20,925 bases of DNA, taken from NCBI GenBank assembly GCA_910587905.1, contig CAJUOF010000331.1, forward strand, positions 1 through 20,925. Reading direction: 5' to 3'. Below, piece after piece: positions 1 to 8,010 of this stretch. A program made the position numbers and the translations under genes. This DNA is from an uncultured Lachnospiraceae bacterium (lineage in GTDB: Bacteria > Bacillota_A > Clostridia > Lachnospirales > Lachnospiraceae). The notes beneath the pieces are model-generated. The model saw only the letters and a program-made list of their open reading frames with translations, ran no database searches and was not told the origin of the DNA. How positions within the stretch are numbered: position 1 is the first letter of the stretch; every line of letters begins with the position of its first letter.

Positions 1-927
1 GGTTTGGGAAAGGGCCTGGATTCTCTGATTCCTATGGGGATGGGATTGGGAGGAATTCAAAAATCAGATCAAAAGCCAAAGACAGAAGGATTAAATGAGA
101 ACGCGGTTCAAAATCAGGAAGAAGATGAAAAAAGACAGCCGGTGCTTTTAAAGTTGAGTCTGATTGAGCCAAACAGAGAACAGCCGAGGAAGCAGTTTGA
201 CGAGGAAGCTTTAAATGAGCTGGCGGAATCAATTAAGAGATACGGGATCATCCAACCTCTTTTGGTACAAAAGAGAGAGGATTATTATGAGATTATTGCA
301 GGAGAGAGACGGTGGCGGGCGGCTAAACTGGCGAAGTTGAAAGAGGTCCCGGTTATTGTCAAAGATTACAGTGATCAAGAAATCATGGAAATTTCCTTGA
401 TCGAGAATATTCAGCGGGAGGATTTGAATCCCATTGAAGAGGCATCTGCTTATCAGCGATTGATAGATGAATTTCATTTGAAGCATGAGGAGATTGCGGC
501 CCGAGTTTCAAAGAGCAGAGCGGCGATCACGAATTCCATGCGTTTACTGAAGCTAGATAAGCGGGTTCAGCTAATGTTGATCGAAGGAGAAATATCGGGA
601 GGACATGCAAGGACGCTCCTCGCTTTGGAGGATAAAGAAGCCCAGTACATGGCGGCTGAGAAAGTGATTGAGAACAAACTCAGTGTTCGGGAAACAGAGA
701 AGCTTGTGAAGGCGTTACTAAATCCAAAGCCTCCAAAGATTTCTGCCGCACCTGATTCCGGTGCAGATGTGATTTATAAAAACATTGAAAACAGCATTCG
801 GGAAATTTTGGGGACGAAGGTGAATATAAATAGAAAGGACACAAATCGGGGGAAAATAGAAATCGAATACTATTCTATGGAAGAGTTGGAAAGGCTCATG
901 GATTTGTTTAAGCATCTGAAAGAGTAA
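1..927 (+). CDS. parB: Chromosome partitioning protein ParB (5' end outside the window)
   Basis: ParB is the CTP-dependent DNA clamp that loads at parS sites near the origin and works with ParA (and SMC loading) in chromosome segregation. The reading frame is open from the first base. It begins GLGKGLDSLIP, the usual ParB N-terminus that normally follows a few more residues, so the true start lies upstream and the TTG at base 4 is not a real start. The ParB/Srx domain follows: the NREQPRKQFDE segment (about nt 172-204), the nucleotide-binding GERRWRAAK motif (nt 301-327) and ENIQREDLNP (nt 403-432). The parS-binding helix-turn-helix region comes next (about nt 440-640), then the C-terminal dimerisation segment. 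The downstream DUF4446 gene starts 27 nt after the stop, so the two are probably co-transcribed. parA would be expected just upstream, outside the window. Confidence 0.95.
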   Translation, partial: GLGKGLDSLIPMGMGLGGIQKSDQKPKTEGLNENAVQNQEEDEKRQPVLLKLSLIEPNREQPRKQFDEEALNELAESIKRYGIIQPLLVQKREDYYEIIAGERRWRAAKLAKLKEVPVIVKDYSDQEIMEISLIENIQREDLNPIEEASAYQRLIDEFHLKHEEIAARVSKSRAAITNSMRLLKLDKRVQLMLIEGEISGGHARTLLALEDKEAQYMAAEKVIENKLSVRETEKLVKALLNPKPPKISAAPDSGADVIYKNIENSIREILGTKVNINRKDTNRGKIEIEYYSMEELERLMDLFKHLKE

Positions 928-954
928 AAAAAGCATCAGGAGGAAAAACATTTT

Positions 955-1467
955 ATGGAAAACAGCATTTTGAATCAACTGGGATTTGACCCAATTTTTA
1001 TCATCCTTGGCTTGGCAGTGATCGTGTTGATTCTGGCGGTGTTGGTAGTTGTTCAGATTGTGAAGAGCTCGAAGCTGGCGAAAAAATATGACCGCTTTAT
1101 GAGGGGGCGAGACGCAGAATCTCTGGAAGAGGTTTTTGCACAGGCTTTTGACGATATCCATGTTCTTCAGCAGGAGGACCAGAAGACGAAGGATGCACTT
1201 AAGGTGATCAACAAGGTATTGAAAAAATCATTTCATAAGACTGGCCTTGTAAAATATGATGCATTTCCTGGAATGGGAGGAAAATCCAGTTTTGCACTAG
1301 CGTTGATGAACCAAAAGAGCAGTGGTTATATTTTGAATGCAGTACACAGCCGGGATACCTGTTACGTCTATGTGAAGGAAGTCGTCGAGGGGGAGACAGA
1401 AGCGCCACTTGGACGTGAGGAAGAAAAGGCAGTAAAAATAGCTCTTAAACGTGAGAAATCGGAATAG
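955..1467 (+). CDS. DUF4446 family membrane-anchored protein
   Basis: This 170-aa protein has no known function. It has one strongly hydrophobic N-terminal helix (about residues 14-36) followed by a charged, partly coiled-coil cytoplasmic part. The C-terminal half contains the block HKTGLVKYDAFPGMGGKSSFALAL and then a segment like SGYILNAVHSRD, which I recognise as DUF4446. That family is commonly found beside parB in Clostridia. The ATG at 955 has an AGGAGG ribosome binding site at 938-943, 11 nt away, and lies 27 nt behind parB. A role linked to the ParB locus is inferred from position only. The family call comes from remembered sequence pattern and would need a profile search. Confidence 0.85.
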   Translation: MENSILNQLGFDPIFIILGLAVIVLILAVLVVVQIVKSSKLAKKYDRFMRGRDAESLEEVFAQAFDDIHVLQQEDQKTKDALKVINKVLKKSFHKTGLVKYDAFPGMGGKSSFALALMNQKSSGYILNAVHSRDTCYVYVKEVVEGETEAPLGREEEKAVKIALKREKSE

Positions 1468-1501
1468 AGAGAAAATAAAAAACAAATTCGAATCAATAAG
1501 A

Positions 1502-1589
1502 TCCTGTTATCATCTGAAAACAAAATGCATACGGTTGGAAATCTGTATGGTTAACATATTTTGAAACAGAGGATAACAGGAATTTTTTT
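1502..1589 (+). terminator. Two-tier intrinsic terminator of the parB-DUF4446 operon
   Basis: An outer inverted repeat pairs 1502-1516 with 1567-1581 (15 positions, one mismatch; core CCTGTTATC / GATAACAGG). It is followed directly by a run of seven T (1583-1589). Inside the long loop, a second hairpin pairs 1528-1534 (CATACGG) with 1543-1549 (CTGTATG, one G-T wobble). The position, just after the DUF4446 stop and before the adhE promoter, fits a rho-independent terminator. Confidence 0.75.
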
Positions 1590-1614
1590 CATAGAAAAAA
1601 GTTACAAACAGGGA

Positions 1615-1643
1615 TTGACAAAATATTAACGGAGCGTTATAAT
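1615..1643 (+). promoter_or_regulatory. Sigma-A type promoter of adhE
   Basis: A perfect -35 box TTGACA (1615-1620) and a perfect -10 box TATAAT (1638-1643) are separated by exactly 17 nt. Transcription should start near 1650 and give a leader of about 80 nt. The -35 box is part of an 18-nt sequence (1615-1632) that resembles a Rex operator, TTGACAA-n4-TTAACGG. Such a strong core promoter would need repression to be controlled. Confidence 0.85.
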
Positions 1644-1652
1644 ACCAATGGA

Positions 1653-1679
1653 TTGTTAATAAGTTGTCAATGTTAACAA
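1653..1679 (+). promoter_or_regulatory. Candidate Rex (NADH-sensing repressor) operator region
   Basis: Just downstream of the adhE -10 box lie TTGTTAA (1653-1659), TTGTCAA (1664-1670) and TTAACAA (1673-1679). The Rex consensus in Clostridia is TTGTTAA-n4-TTAACAA, and adhE is a classic Rex target. The half-sites are right, but the spacing is not canonical: TTGTCAA to TTAACAA is 2 nt, and TTGTTAA to TTAACAA is 13 nt. The assignment is therefore plausible but unproven. Confidence 0.45.
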
Positions 1680-1731
1680 ATGAATCAACGAAACCAAAAC
1701 AGATCAGATCGTCGGACTTCAGGAGGAAGAC

Positions 1732-4404
1732 ATGGCAAAAACAGAGACAGCAAAGATAGGAAAGAATGGAGCAGAAGAAATGGCAAAGAAGGAAAGAGTA
1801 CAGGGCGGGGTCATTGACAGCGTGGATAAACTTCTGGCAAGAATGGAAGAGATGCGGAAGGCCCAGAAAATTTTTGCTACCTTTACCCAGGAACAGGTCG
1901 ATAAGATTTTTTATGAGGCGGCCATGGCGGCCAACCATCAGCGGATTCCCCTTGCGAAGATGGCGGTGGAGGAGACCGGCATGGGCGTAGTGGAAGACAA
2001 GGTGATCAAGAACCACTATGCGGCAGAGTACATATATAATAAATTTAAACATGAAAAGACCTGCGGTGTGATTGAGGAAGACAAGGCGTTTGGATATAAG
2101 CGGATCGCCGAGCCTATCGGATTGGTAGCGGCGGTCATTCCGACCACGAATCCGACTTCCACGGCCATCTTCAAGACTCTGATCGCTTTGAAGACGAGAA
2201 ATGCCATCATCATTTCCCCTCATCCCCGTGCAAAGGCATGCACCATTGCGGCGGCGAAGGTGGTTTTGGATGCGGCGGTGAAGGCAGGAGCGCCGGAGGG
2301 GATCATCTCCTGGATCGACGTGCCTTCCCTGGAGCTGACCAACGAGGTCATGAAGGGTGCGGACATCATCCTGGCGACGGGCGGCCCCGGCATGGTGAAG
2401 GCGGCATATTCTTCCGGAAAGCCCGCCCTCGGCGTTGGCCCCGGGAACACGCCCGCCATTATCGACGATACGGCGGACATTCTGATGGCGGTGAATTCCG
2501 TCATTCACTCCAAGACCTTTGACAACGGAATGATCTGCGCATCGGAGCAGTCGGTGATCGTGCTGGAGAAGGTTTACAAAGAAGTCCGTGCGGAATTTAA
2601 GAAGAGGAAATGCTACTTCCTGAACGAGGAAGAAATGAATAAACTGCGGGGCATCATTCTGACGGAAGCGGGAACGGTCAACGCCAAGATCGTCGGACAG
2701 CCGGCCCCCGTGATTGCGGAGCTGGCCGGGATTCAGGTGCCGGCGGACGTCAAGATCCTCATCGGTGAGGTGGACTCCGTGGAGGTTTCCGAGCCTTTTG
2801 CCCACGAAAAACTTTCCCCCGTTCTCGCCATGTATAAGGCGAAGAATTTTGACGACGCCGTGGCAAAGGCGGAGCGCCTGGTCGCCGACGGCGGCTACGG
2901 CCATACCTCCGTGCTCTATGTCAATGCGGCCACGGAGGACGGAAGAAACAAGATGGCGAAGCACCAGGCGGCCATGAAGACCTGCCGGATCCTGGTGAAC
3001 ACGCCCTCCTCCCAGGGCGGGATCGGCGATCTCTACAATTTCCGTCTCACGCCCTCCCTCACTCTGGGCTGCGGTTCCTGGGGCGGAAACTCCGTGTCGG
3101 AGAACGTGGGAGTGAGAGAGCTGATCAATATTAAGACCGTTGCCGAGAGGAGAGAGAATATGCTGTGGCTCAGGACGCCGGAAAAAATTTATTTCAAGAG
3201 AGGATGCATGCCGGTGGCCCTGGACGAACTGGGAACCATCATGCACAAGAAGAGGGCGTTCCTGGTGACGGATACCTTCCTTTATAAAAACGGCTACACC
3301 AAGCCGATCACGGATAAGCTGGATGAGATGGGCATCGTCTACACCTGCTATTACGACGTGGAGCCGGATCCCAAGTTAAAATGCGCCAAGACCGGTGCGG
3401 AGATGATGCGCAGTTTTGAGCCGGACACGATCATTGCCCTGGGCGGCGGTTCCGCCATGGACGCGGCCAAGATCATGTGGGTGATGTACGAGCATCCGGA
3501 GGTGGATTTCATGGATATGGCCATGGATTTCATGGATATCCGGAAGAGGGTCTACACCTTCCCGAAGATGGGCGAGAAGGCATACTTTGTGGCGATCCCC
3601 ACCTCCGCCGGAACCGGCTCCGAGGTCACGCCCTTTGCCATCATCACCGACGAGACCACCGGGAAGAAATGGCCCCTGGCCGATTATGAGCTGCTTCCCA
3701 ACATGGCGATCGTGGATGCGGACAATATGATGACCATGCCGAAGGGACTCACCAGCGCTTCCGGCATCGACGTGATGACCCATGCGCTGGAGGCTTACGT
3801 GTCCGTGATGGCTTCCGACTACACGGACGGCCTGGCCCTCAAGGCGATCAAGAACGTTTTCACTTACCTGCCGAGGGCTTACGAGTTCGGTGCGGACGAC
3901 GCCGAGGCCAGGGAGAAGATGGCGGACGCCTCCTGCATGGCGGGTCTTGCCTTCGCCAACGCCTTCCTGGGTGTGAACCATTCCCTGGCTCACAAGCTGG
4001 GTGCCTTCCATCACCTGCCCCACGGCGTGGCCAACGCCCTGGTGCTGACCTACGTGATCCGCTACAATGCGGAGGAGGCTCCTGCGAAGATGGGAACCTT
4101 CCCCCAGTACAAATATCCTCATGCCTTTGACCGCTACGTGGAGGCGGCCCGGTTTGCCGGGATCACCGGAAAGGACGATCAGGAGGTGTTTGAGAACCTG
4201 ATCCAGGCATTGGAGGACCTCAAGGAGAAGATCGGGATCAAGAAGACTATCGCCGACTATGGGATCAAGGAGGAGGACTTCCTGGCGACCCTGGACGAGA
4301 TGGTGGAGCAGGCCTTCGACGACCAGTGCACCGGGGCCAATCCCAGATATCCCCTGATGCGGGAACTGAAGGAAATTTACCTGAAGGCATATTACGGGAA
4401 ATAA
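1732..4404 (+). CDS. adhE: Bifunctional acetaldehyde-CoA / alcohol dehydrogenase AdhE
   Basis: This enzyme reduces acetyl-CoA to acetaldehyde and then to ethanol, using two NADH. The family assembles into cytoplasmic spirosome filaments. At 890 aa it has full family length. The N-terminal aldehyde dehydrogenase domain (about residues 20-460) carries the catalytic cysteine C269 in NGMICASEQ. The C-terminal iron-dependent alcohol dehydrogenase domain (about 480-885) has the nucleotide-binding GGGSAMDAAK (571-580). Its four metal ligands, D680, H684, H750 and H764, show the same spacing as in E. coli AdhE. The ATG at 1732 follows AGGAGG (1721-1726) by 5 nt. A second in-frame ATG at residue 16 lacks a comparable site. 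The N-terminus is about 15-20 residues longer than usual. The gene is monocistronic with its own strong promoter and Rex-like sites, and all catalytic residues are intact. Confidence 0.97.
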   Translation: MAKTETAKIGKNGAEEMAKKERVQGGVIDSVDKLLARMEEMRKAQKIFATFTQEQVDKIFYEAAMAANHQRIPLAKMAVEETGMGVVEDKVIKNHYAAEYIYNKFKHEKTCGVIEEDKAFGYKRIAEPIGLVAAVIPTTNPTSTAIFKTLIALKTRNAIIISPHPRAKACTIAAAKVVLDAAVKAGAPEGIISWIDVPSLELTNEVMKGADIILATGGPGMVKAAYSSGKPALGVGPGNTPAIIDDTADILMAVNSVIHSKTFDNGMICASEQSVIVLEKVYKEVRAEFKKRKCYFLNEEEMNKLRGIILTEAGTVNAKIVGQPAPVIAELAGIQVPADVKILIGEVDSVEVSEPFAHEKLSPVLAMYKAKNFDDAVAKAERLVADGGYGHTSVLYVNAATEDGRNKMAKHQAAMKTCRILVNTPSSQGGIGDLYNFRLTPSLTLGCGSWGGNSVSENVGVRELINIKTVAERRENMLWLRTPEKIYFKRGCMPVALDELGTIMHKKRAFLVTDTFLYKNGYTKPITDKLDEMGIVYTCYYDVEPDPKLKCAKTGAEMMRSFEPDTIIALGGGSAMDAAKIMWVMYEHPEVDFMDMAMDFMDIRKRVYTFPKMGEKAYFVAIPTSAGTGSEVTPFAIITDETTGKKWPLADYELLPNMAIVDADNMMTMPKGLTSASGIDVMTHALEAYVSVMASDYTDGLALKAIKNVFTYLPRAYEFGADDAEAREKMADASCMAGLAFANAFLGVNHSLAHKLGAFHHLPHGVANALVLTYVIRYNAEEAPAKMGTFPQYKYPHAFDRYVEAARFAGITGKDDQEVFENLIQALEDLKEKIGIKKTIADYGIKEEDFLATLDEMVEQAFDDQCTGANPRYPLMRELKEIYLKAYYGK

Positions 4405-4450
4405 AAAGATAAATAAGAGAAGAGATAAAGTAAATAAATGAGCATGATCA

Positions 4451-4483
4451 CAGGAGCCGGGAAGCAGGTCTTTCCGGCTCCTG
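4451..4483. terminator. Hairpin between convergent adhE and the SDR gene (probable bidirectional terminator)
   Basis: CAGGAGCCGG (4451-4460) pairs perfectly with CCGGCTCCTG (4474-4483). Three further pairs (one G-T) leave a 7-nt loop. The hairpin sits 47 nt after the adhE stop and on the 3' side of the convergent minus-strand operon. Neither side has a good T-run, so termination efficiency is uncertain. Confidence 0.5.
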
Positions 4484-4558
4484 TAGTCTGCTCAGGATAT
4501 GGTCTGTTTTTCGAATCGCTTGAGATATTCCTCTGCCTTCTGCAGGATGATCAGATCC

Positions 4559-5467
4559 TTATTCCTTCGGCGGATACTCCTCGATGGCCGGCTGGTAGGA
4601 GACGATATTGCGCATCATGCCGCTGTCTGCGACGATGCATTCGCCGGTGACGCCGTCGGCCATGCGGGTACACATGCCGTAGATCACCATGGCGACGGAA
4701 TCGGCGGTGGGAACGGCGTCCAGCTTTGCGACCCGCAGTTCCTTTCCGATCTCCATCTGTTTTTCCGGGGACAGGGAGCGGACCGGACCGTTGGTGAGGC
4801 CGCCGGGAGTCTTCATGCCGCCGGGAGCCACGGAGTTGACCATGATGCCGTACCGTTTCAATTCCTTGGCGATTTCGTAGGTCATGGAGATGACACCGCC
4901 TTTGGAGGCCGCATAGTGGGCGTAGCCGCCGAAGACCGGCTGGGGCATGTAGGCCACGTTGGAAGAGACAAGGACGATCTTGCCCTTTACCTCGTGTTCG
5001 ATCATATATTTACTCACATGTTTCGCACAGCGATAGGCGCCGGCCAGATTGATGTTGACCGTCTTCATAAAATCTTCTTCCGGCAGGTCATAGATGTGGG
5101 CAAAGCTCCATGCGCCGCCGGAGGTGACGAGAATGTCCACGGAGCCGTAGGTGTCGGCTGCAAATTTTACCAGAGCTTCCACGTCGGCCTCGCTGCAGAG
5201 GTCGGCTTTGCAGAAGGTAATGTCGGAAAACCCGGCTTCCTTTAAGAGTGCGACGGCATTTTCGCCTTTTTCCTCGGTGGAGCCGGAGATCACGACTTTT
5301 GCTCCGCCCTGCAAAAGGCGCTGGGCCGTGCAGAAGCCGAGGCCGGAGGTCCCGCCGGTGACGATGGCCACCTTTCCCTTCACGTAAAGCATTTCCTCAA
5401 GGGAGGGCGTGTCCGTGATGTATCCTCTCATGATCGATGCGGCAATTGCTTTCGGATCAAATCCCAT
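4559..5467 (-). CDS. Short-chain dehydrogenase/reductase, C-terminus possibly truncated by frameshift
   Basis: This is an NAD(P)-dependent oxidoreductase of the classical SDR fold, 302 aa. The Rossmann glycine motif is TGGTSGLG (37-44), the catalytic YxxxK is Y185-K189 (YAASK), and the catalytic serine is S168 or S169. A leading segment of about 30 residues before the Rossmann strand is longer than in most SDRs. The ATG at 5467 has AGGAGG at 5477-5482, 9 nt upstream. It is the last gene of a minus-strand operon behind the GcvT-like gene (57 nt gap), so it probably oxidises or reduces a substrate or product of that pathway. The substrate cannot be told from sequence. Just past the TAA stop, the neighbouring frame stays open for about 22 codons (4495-4560) and reads like a charged helix. 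The present stop may therefore come from a one-base insertion (see findings). Confidence 0.88.
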   Translation of the reverse strand: MGFDPKAIAASIMRGYITDTPSLEEMLYVKGKVAIVTGGTSGLGFCTAQRLLQGGAKVVISGSTEEKGENAVALLKEAGFSDITFCKADLCSEADVEALVKFAADTYGSVDILVTSGGAWSFAHIYDLPEEDFMKTVNINLAGAYRCAKHVSKYMIEHEVKGKIVLVSSNVAYMPQPVFGGYAHYAASKGGVISMTYEIAKELKRYGIMVNSVAPGGMKTPGGLTNGPVRSLSPEKQMEIGKELRVAKLDAVPTADSVAMVIYGMCTRMADGVTGECIVADSGMMRNIVSYQPAIEEYPPKE

Positions 5468-5524
5468 AATTAGTATCCTCCTAAAATTTTATATTGAGGA
5501 AACCATGATCGAATCAGTGTTTCC

Positions 5525-6562
5525 TTAGATAAACTTTGGTGCGCAGATGACGGCTTCATGGCCGTGCATGGTGACTTTGTCGCCGGGCTTTAAGGAATCC
5601 TTCCTGCAGATGATGGTGCCGTTGTTGGTGTCTTTCACAAAGCTGTAGCAGATTTTCATACAACGGCCCACGTACTCGCCATCTTTGTAAACAAATTCCC
5701 CCTCGTTTCCCATATTGCGCCCCTTGATGTGAATGTCCACGTCTGCGACCGTGAAGCCTACCACCTCACGGGCGGGGCCCTCTTTCCGGACCTTTAAGAG
5801 GGCTTCTTTGCCGATAAAGTCCTTCTCCCAGTTGATGCCGCCCTCCAGGCCTACCTCAAAGGGATTGGTGTGGCGCAGGTCACGCATGTAGAAAAATCCG
5901 GCCTCGCAGGGAAGCGTCCAGGCCATGACCTGGAATTCTGTGACTTCTCTTCCCTCAAAGGTCTTTGCCAGTGCCCGGAGCTTTTCTTCCATGGCGGGTG
6001 CCTCCGCCTTGGGGAAGTAGATCTCAAAGCCCAGCTTTTCGCCGGTATAGCCCGCCCGGTTGACGTAAACGGGAACGCCGTCGATCTCATTTGCCCGGAT
6101 CCCAAAAAATTTCATGTCATTAACAGGAGTTTTAGTAATCGTATTTACCATGTCCAGGGATTTTGACCCCTGTACGGCATACATTTCCCACTGGGGCGTG
6201 ATGTCCGTCCAGCTCACGTCGAAGGAGCCTTTGTGGGCCTCGAACCAGCGGAACATGTCCTTGCGGAATAAGGTGGAGATCCAGAATTTCTTTTCCTCCA
6301 TGCGAAAGACCACCACGTCGTCAATGATCTCGCCCGCTTCGTCCAGCATGGTTGTGTAGCGCTCTCTCCCGACAGCGAGATTGCCGATATTTTTCGGGAA
6401 GATGTACTCCAGGAAGGTCACGCAGTCCGGGCCGGTGACCTCCACAAGCTGATGGGTCCACAGATACCAGCCCACGGTGGTCCGGACCGCCATGTGCTCG
6501 GCCCGTTTCATATCGTCATATTTGTAGACATTTTTATACATAACCGGATATGGATAATTCAT
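5525..6562 (-). CDS. GcvT-fold aminomethyltransferase / folate-dependent demethylase family protein
   Basis: This 345-aa protein belongs to the GcvT/DmdA/LigM fold, whose members transfer one-carbon groups to tetrahydrofolate. Visible family motifs are YTTMLDEAGEIIDDVVVFR (about 69-87, with the conserved acidic pair D81-D82), NRAGYTGEKLGFEIYF (168-183) and the C-terminal FEVGLEGGINWEKDFIGKEAL region (about 235-255). I chose the ATG at 6562 because AAAGGAG (6571-6577) lies 8 nt upstream. An upstream in-frame TTG would translate that ribosome binding site. No other glycine-cleavage genes (gcvH, gcvP) are present, so glycine cleavage is unlikely. A stand-alone demethylase or one-carbon transfer role, paired with the downstream SDR and upstream 410-aa protein, is my inference. 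The substrate is unknown. Confidence 0.85.
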   Translation of the reverse strand: MNYPYPVMYKNVYKYDDMKRAEHMAVRTTVGWYLWTHQLVEVTGPDCVTFLEYIFPKNIGNLAVGRERYTTMLDEAGEIIDDVVVFRMEEKKFWISTLFRKDMFRWFEAHKGSFDVSWTDITPQWEMYAVQGSKSLDMVNTITKTPVNDMKFFGIRANEIDGVPVYVNRAGYTGEKLGFEIYFPKAEAPAMEEKLRALAKTFEGREVTEFQVMAWTLPCEAGFFYMRDLRHTNPFEVGLEGGINWEKDFIGKEALLKVRKEGPAREVVGFTVADVDIHIKGRNMGNEGEFVYKDGEYVGRCMKICYSFVKDTNNGTIICRKDSLKPGDKVTMHGHEAVICAPKFI

Positions 6563-6597
6563 ATCATCGACTCCTTTCAAAAAATAAATGATGGGGA

Positions 6598-7830
6598 TCA
6601 GCAGAACTTATCGACCTTCTTGGCAATCTTGATCCGGAGTTTTCCTTCCGGAGAATCCTCCTCCCACAGGGACCACTGGGCGTTGACCAGGCTCTTGGTC
6701 ATGCCGTACCAGAACCAGAGATAGGCATCCACCATCTTGGGCATGTTGTTGGCAAGGGCGGCTCGGTCAATGACGTAAATGCACTCTTCCCCGTTGAAGG
6801 CCTCGATCTCGTAAGCTGCATGGAGGCTCTGCAGGAACATTTCCAGGTAACCGCCCATGAGCCGTCCGTCGTCTTTGCTGATTTCGTGGGGAGCGCCCAG
6901 CCATACCCGGAGCCCTTCCTTGGCAAAATCGTCGATGAAGGTGGCCTTTCCGGCGGCCTCGCAGAGACAGTGGATGGCGTAATCCACCTGTTCGCCCGTG
7001 AGCTTTCCCTCCCGGATCAGGTCGTCCAGAGTGGGCAGGATGTAGGTGGCACCGTAGGATCTGGTGACCATGGGATAGGCGGAACGCCAGTCTTTCTCCA
7101 TGTTGGTGCCGTTGGAGAAGAGATAATCCGTCTCCTCCCTAAACATCATGGACTCGTCGACGCAGTCCTCTTCCTTGGTAAACTTGATCTGATTTTCCGT
7201 GGCCACCGGGCCGAAGCACTCCCACTGCTCATGGGGCGGCATGGGGAATTTCTTGCGGCATTCCGCCACGATCCGGCAGTGGCGGTCGCCGCAGCCCTTG
7301 GCTTCCACCATGTGGTATTCAATGTGAGGTCCTTCCGGCCGGAGCTTGGCGGCGTGGTCCGCACAGGCTTGGAGAGACTGTGTGGTCGAACGGCAGAGCT
7401 CGGAGCCCACCAGATCCCAGTAACAGACGTCCAGCTCCTTCTCCGCCCGGTAAGTACCGAAGTCATTGACCCGGCCGCACATGAGAAGGTCCTCGTCGCC
7501 GGCATCGCCGATGAGGCCGCCCACGAAATTGCCCCGCATGAAAGGGTGCATGTGGAGTTCATCCGCATTCATCTCCGGATAGCCGGGAATCATCTGGTAG
7601 ACATAGCTCAGACGGTTGTAAGCGTTGGTGCACATGGCCTGGCTCCGCTCGGCATAGTCCGGGACCAGCATGCGGAAGGCCTGCATGATCGCCGCACTCA
7701 CCACGTTGGTATAGCGCTGTACATAATGAGCGGCGTCGTGATAAGAAATCATCTTGTCCCAGGGCGATTTCACGGGATAAAGACCGGAACCGACCTCCTT
7801 GGGCATCCGTGGATCAATTTTTTTACTCAT
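6598..7830 (-). CDS. Uncharacterised 410-aa protein, first gene of the folate-type operon
   Basis: I do not recognise a firm family. The protein is soluble: there is no signal peptide and no membrane helix. It is rich in aromatic residues, Met and Cys. The middle contains HIEYHMVEAKGCGDRHCRIV followed by AECRKKFPMPP (about 170-200). The cysteine-plus-GD(R)HCR pattern is faintly reminiscent of ATC-hydrolase-like or V4R-type small-molecule domains, but this is a weak impression. The second half is helical, with many acidic residues and Trp. The ATG at 7830 has AAAGGAG (7841-7847) 10 nt upstream. The GcvT-like gene starts 35 nt after its stop, so it is the promoter-proximal gene of a three-gene operon. 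A catalytic or substrate-binding role together with the GcvT-like protein is inferred from context only. Confidence 0.8.
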   Translation of the reverse strand: MSKKIDPRMPKEVGSGLYPVKSPWDKMISYHDAAHYVQRYTNVVSAAIMQAFRMLVPDYAERSQAMCTNAYNRLSYVYQMIPGYPEMNADELHMHPFMRGNFVGGLIGDAGDEDLLMCGRVNDFGTYRAEKELDVCYWDLVGSELCRSTTQSLQACADHAAKLRPEGPHIEYHMVEAKGCGDRHCRIVAECRKKFPMPPHEQWECFGPVATENQIKFTKEEDCVDESMMFREETDYLFSNGTNMEKDWRSAYPMVTRSYGATYILPTLDDLIREGKLTGEQVDYAIHCLCEAAGKATFIDDFAKEGLRVWLGAPHEISKDDGRLMGGYLEMFLQSLHAAYEIEAFNGEECIYVIDRAALANNMPKMVDAYLWFWYGMTKSLVNAQWSLWEEDSPEGKLRIKIAKKVDKFC

Positions 7831-7883
7831 AAAAAACCCTCTCCTTTCTATAACAGAAGATTTAAAGTTTCATTAAAGAAAGC

Positions 7884-7895
7884 CCTCTCTAGAGG
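7884..7895. promoter_or_regulatory. Palindrome at the predicted start of the 410-aa gene operon
   Basis: CCTCT-CT-AGAGG is a perfect inverted repeat with a 2-nt centre. It can be extended by two positions with one mismatch. It lies where transcription from the minus-strand promoter at 7898-7926 should start. It is a candidate operator, possibly for the adjacent PucR-type regulator, but no known consensus was matched. Confidence 0.35.
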
Positions 7896-7897
7896 CC

Positions 7898-7926
7898 ATC
7901 ATATAATAAGAAAAAACAAAAGTAAA
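7898..7926 (-). promoter_or_regulatory. Probable promoter of the 410-aa / GcvT-like / SDR operon
   Basis: On the minus strand, TTTACT (7921-7926) and TATGAT (7898-7903) are 17 nt apart, with four and five matches to the sigma-A boxes. The predicted start is near 7891, giving a leader of about 60 nt before the ATG at 7830. The imperfect -35 box would suit a promoter that needs an activator. Confidence 0.55.
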
Positions 7927-8010
7927 TACAGCAAACTATAGGGGAAATAGAAAGAAAAAGTGACAATTATGCTAGAAAAAGAGAAAAATCAAACAAAATA
8001 GAGAAGTAAT

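Noticed and set aside
1510..3246. Long minus-strand open frame (578 codons) opposite adhE
   Set aside because: It is an antisense shadow of a well-supported gene: His/Arg-rich, no ribosome binding site, no family signature, and it runs through the adhE promoter and terminator region.
4438..4650. Short plus-strand frame just after adhE
   Set aside because: It spans the terminator hairpin and the 3' end of the SDR gene, with no family or start signal.
4499..5245. Plus-strand open frame opposite the SDR gene
   Set aside because: Antisense shadow rich in Gly, His and Asp. The minus-strand SDR has clear motifs and a ribosome binding site.
6820..7941. Plus-strand open frame (373 codons) opposite the 410-aa gene
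   Set aside because: Antisense shadow. It runs through the operon promoter and ends in low-complexity AT-rich sequence.
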